Source: Phaseolus vulgaris (lineage: Eukaryota; Streptophyta; Magnoliopsida; Fabales; Fabaceae). From it: a stretch of DNA of 64,000 nt. The DNA is taken from the NCBI RefSeq assembly GCF_000499845.2, contig NC_023754.2, positions 22,632,111 to 22,696,110 on the forward strand, written 5' to 3'. The translations under genes and the position numbers were made by a program. Of this stretch, positions 61,256 through 64,000 are shown in pieces (within the stretch, counting starts at the first letter, position 1; each line of letters starts with the position of its first letter). A model generated the notes under the pieces. That model did not search any database and was not told the origin of the DNA. It worked only from the letters and a program-made list of their open reading frames with translations.

Positions 61256-64000
61256 ATGGCACGTAGACCACCTACTCCTCCTCCACCAGTAGATATGCCC
61301 AACTTAGCTCGGGCAGTAGAGATGATGGCAACAGCCTTGCAACAACAGAGTGCTACTATGGCACAACAGCATTAGGCTGCCCTTCATCAATTAGAAACTA
61401 CTAGATTAGCGGTTGAAGCATCTCAGCTTCATCAACTACCCCATACTTTTAGTCTGGAGGATTTTCCAAGACACAATCCACCCAAATTTAATGGCAAGGA
61501 AAATCCAGATGGAGCAGACCAGTGGGTGAGAGACATCGAAAGAATCTTTGAAGCTACTCAATGCCCTGAAGAGAGAAAGTTATCTTATGCCATCTATATG
61601 CTTATTGAAGAAGCTGAGTTTTGGTGGATAGGCATGAAGCAAATGATGGAAGACAAAAGAGAAGATGCCACTTGGGAGAACTTCAAAGTAAGATTCCTGG
61701 AGGAGTATTTTCCTGATAGTGTCAGGTATGCAAAAGAAATTGAATTCATGCAGCTGGAACAAGAAAATCTTTCAGTCACAGAATATGCTACTAGGTTCAA
61801 ACACCTAGCTAGATTCTACACCCAAACCATGACTGAGGCTTGGAGATGTAGAAAATTTGAGTTTGGATTGAAGCAAGAACTTAAAGAAGTGGTGATTCCT
61901 ATGTCCATTAGAGTTTTCCCTGCCCTAGTGGAGAAAGCAAAAGTAGTGGAGAGTTTTAAAAGTAGTAGCAGACTTGCTAAGCCTCAAGTGGGAGGACCTT
62001 CTAAAAGCATGCCTAAATATGAAGATAGAAAGAAACCTTATTTCAAACCTCAATCTTATAGCAGTGGAAGACCCAGTTCTCAATCACCACCTAGTTTCAG
62101 ATGTTTTAGATGCGGTGGGCCACATGTTGTTAGATTTTGCCCTCATCCAGTGTTAAATGTGACATGTGATAGATGTCACAGGTATGGTCATGCAACAAAA
62201 GACTGTCGTGTCCAATTGGGAGCTCCAAATTCTGGCGGAGTGCAGCAAGTACAACAAAATAGTAATCAAAAACCCAAAGCTGCTGGCAGAGTTTTTGCTA
62301 TTAGTGGAGTTGAAGCTTCACAGTCTGATAGCCTTGTTAGAGGTATTTGTTCTATCCTTGGAACACAATTATCTGTATTGTTTGATTCTGGGGAAACCCA
62401 TTCTTTTATATCTTTTGATTGTGCTAAGAAACTTAAGTTGCCAGTCCGAGAATTAGAATTTGAGTTGGTGGTATCTACACCAACAGAAGGTATTATAGTA
62501 ACTTCTTCCATGTGTGCTGAGTGTCCAGTAATTATAGATGGGCAGAGATACAAGATCAACATGATTTGTATACCTCTAAAAGATTTGGAGGTTATCTTGG
62601 GAATGGATTGGTTGTCTGCTAATCATATCCTTATAGATTGTGGTCGGAAGAAGTTAATTTTCCCTAAATTAGAAGGAATGCAGGTTATCTCAGCTCATCA
62701 GTTTGAGAGAGAGATACGAGAAGGTGCAGAATGTTTTATGCTCTTGGCTTGTTCTATAGTTACTGATAAAGTACAAAAAGATATGTTTGTAGTTCAGGAG
62801 TTTATGGATGTATTTCCTGATGAGATTCCTGGACTTCCACCTAAAAGAGAGATAGAGTTTGCAATAGACTTGATTCCCGGAGCAGGCCCTGTGTCAATTT
62901 CTCCATATCGGATGGCACCAGCGGAGTTAGCTAAATTGAAGAAACAACTAGAAGACTTATTGGAGAAGCAATTCATTCGACCTAGTGTTTCTCCATGGGG
63001 AGCTCCAGTGCTATTGGTGAAGAAGAAAGATGGTTCGTCACGTCTATGCATAGATTACAGGCAATTAAACAAGTTAACAATAAAGAATAAATATCCTCTT
63101 CCTAGAATTGATGACTTGATGGATCAGTTGCATGGGGCAGTTGTCTTTTCTAAGATAGATTTGCGCTCAGGTTATCACCAAATTTCAGTGAAAGCGGAAG
63201 ATGTTTAGAAGATTGCTTTTAGATCAAGGTATGGTCACTATGAATTTCTGGTTATGCCATTTGGGGTGACTAATGCTCCAGCTATTTTCATGGATTATAT
63301 GAATCGGATATTCAGACCTTTTCTTGATAAGTTTGTGGTAGTGTTCATAGATGATATTTTGATCTATTCTCGTACAAGGGAAGAACATGCAGAACATCTT
63401 AGAACCGTCCTGAGCATTTTGAGAGAAAAACAGTTATATGCTAAACTTTCAAAATGTGACTTCTGGATGTCAGAAATACAATTTTTAGGACATGTCATCT
63501 CTGCACAGGGAATATCAGTAGATCCTTCTAAAGTGGAGGTTGTACTTCAGTGGGAACGTCCTAAAACAGTTACTGAAATTAGAAGCTTTGTCGGGTTAGC
63601 AGGATATTACAGGAGATTTATAAAAGGTTTTTCTAAAATAGTGGCTCCTTTGACCCAATTGACTAGAAAGGATCATCCTTTTGCATGGACTGAACAATGT
63701 GAGAAAAGCTTTGAAGAGTTGAAAAGAAGGTTGACTAATGCTCCTATATTGACAATCCCTGATACCAATCAGTCTTTTGAAGTTTTCTGTGATGCTTCCT
63801 ATCAGGGATTGGGTTGTGTTCTAATGCAGAATAAGAAAGTTGTTGCCTATGCTTCTCGTCAGTTAAAGGTGCATGAAAGAAATTATCCAACTCATGATCT
63901 AGAATTGGCAGCAGTTGTCTTTGCTTTAAAAATATGGAGACATTTTCTTTACGGAGTTAGTTTTAATGTGTTTAGTGATCATAAAAGTTTGAAGTATTTG
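61256..64000 (+). pseudogene. Gypsy gag-pol, unit 4 (truncated by window end)
   Basis: Gag, protease, reverse transcriptase and the first part of RNase H are present; the window ends within RNase H. It shares the stops at 61373-61375 and 63206-63208. Private change: C to A at 62394 turns the protease motif DSGA into DSGE, which should impair the aspartic protease. The next LTR would be expected at 65718 if the array continues. Confidence 0.92.

Larger units (their letters stand above)
40434..64000 (+). mobile_element. Head-to-tail array of a Ty3/gypsy element, 6321-bp period
   Basis: The arrangement is LTR-internal-LTR-internal-LTR-internal-LTR-internal, all on the + strand, with one LTR shared between neighbours. 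Units start at 40434, 46755, 53076 and 59397; each start is exactly 6321 bp after the last. The fourth unit is cut by the window end. Each unit has a 1434-bp LTR, a tRNA-Met primer site, then gag, protease, reverse transcriptase, RNase H, integrase and a C-terminal chromodomain-like segment. This order and the C-terminus (VKVLWDLISGDSTWEIEEEI) fit a plant chromovirus, perhaps Tekay/Del-like. Only a handful of differences separate the units. Confidence 0.95.

Noticed and set aside
40434..64000. Possibility that the regular long repeats are a segmental gene-cluster amplification carrying a host gene
   Set aside because: Each 6321-bp unit is fully accounted for by LTR, leader and gag-pol; no host gene is carried.

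Overview
This window is plant nuclear DNA, most likely from a legume of the bean/soybean group. The genes have many AT-rich introns with GT...AG ends, the intergenic DNA is AT-rich with (TA)n tracts and plant LTR retrotransposons, and the first gene encodes a phytochrome B whose N-terminus resembles legume PHYB as I remember it. I see no prokaryotic features, no CRISPR array and no rRNA or tRNA gene.

Layout. (1) 1-8.3 kb: PHYB on the + strand, four coding exons, 1132 residues. (2) 10.4-15.3 kb: a PAS-domain Raf-like MAPKKK on the + strand, 13 coding exons, 722 residues. (3) 17.3-20.4 kb: HYPK on the - strand, three exons, 110 residues, convergent with the kinase. (4) 23.3-24.3 kb: a secreted glycine-rich protein with a 57-bp coding minisatellite. 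(5) 25.0-26.6 kb: a secreted pectinesterase-family protein on the - strand, with substitutions at positions normally used in catalysis. (6) 28.2-33.6 kb: a transposon cluster. It holds a 324-bp CACTA-type MITE, an internally deleted Ty1/copia element with both LTRs and a GAATC target duplication, and rearranged fragments of another copia element around it. (7) 34.9-35.1 kb: a small RNase H-like relic. (8) 37.3-38.8 kb: a GDSL lipase/esterase on the + strand with five exons, one intron apparently using a GC donor. (9) 40.4 kb to the window end: a head-to-tail array of a Ty3/gypsy chromovirus-like element with a 6321-bp period. Neighbouring units share a single LTR. Three units are complete and a fourth runs off the window.

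How the parts relate. The host genes do not form a pathway. PHYB is a red/far-red receptor, the PAS-Raf protein is a signalling kinase, HYPK is a ribosome-associated partner of the NatA acetyltransferase, and the GRP, pectinesterase and GDSL proteins are predicted to be secreted or wall-acting. The PAS-Raf/HYPK neighbourhood matches, from memory, the Arabidopsis pair At3g06620/At3g06610, so it may be old microsynteny.

The most unusual structure is the retroelement array. Every unit carries the same four coding lesions while the units are otherwise almost identical. The array therefore appears to have grown by DNA-level amplification of an already dead element, unless it is an assembly artefact. 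All exon joins were made by hand from reading frame, splice consensus and family knowledge, with no transcript data.
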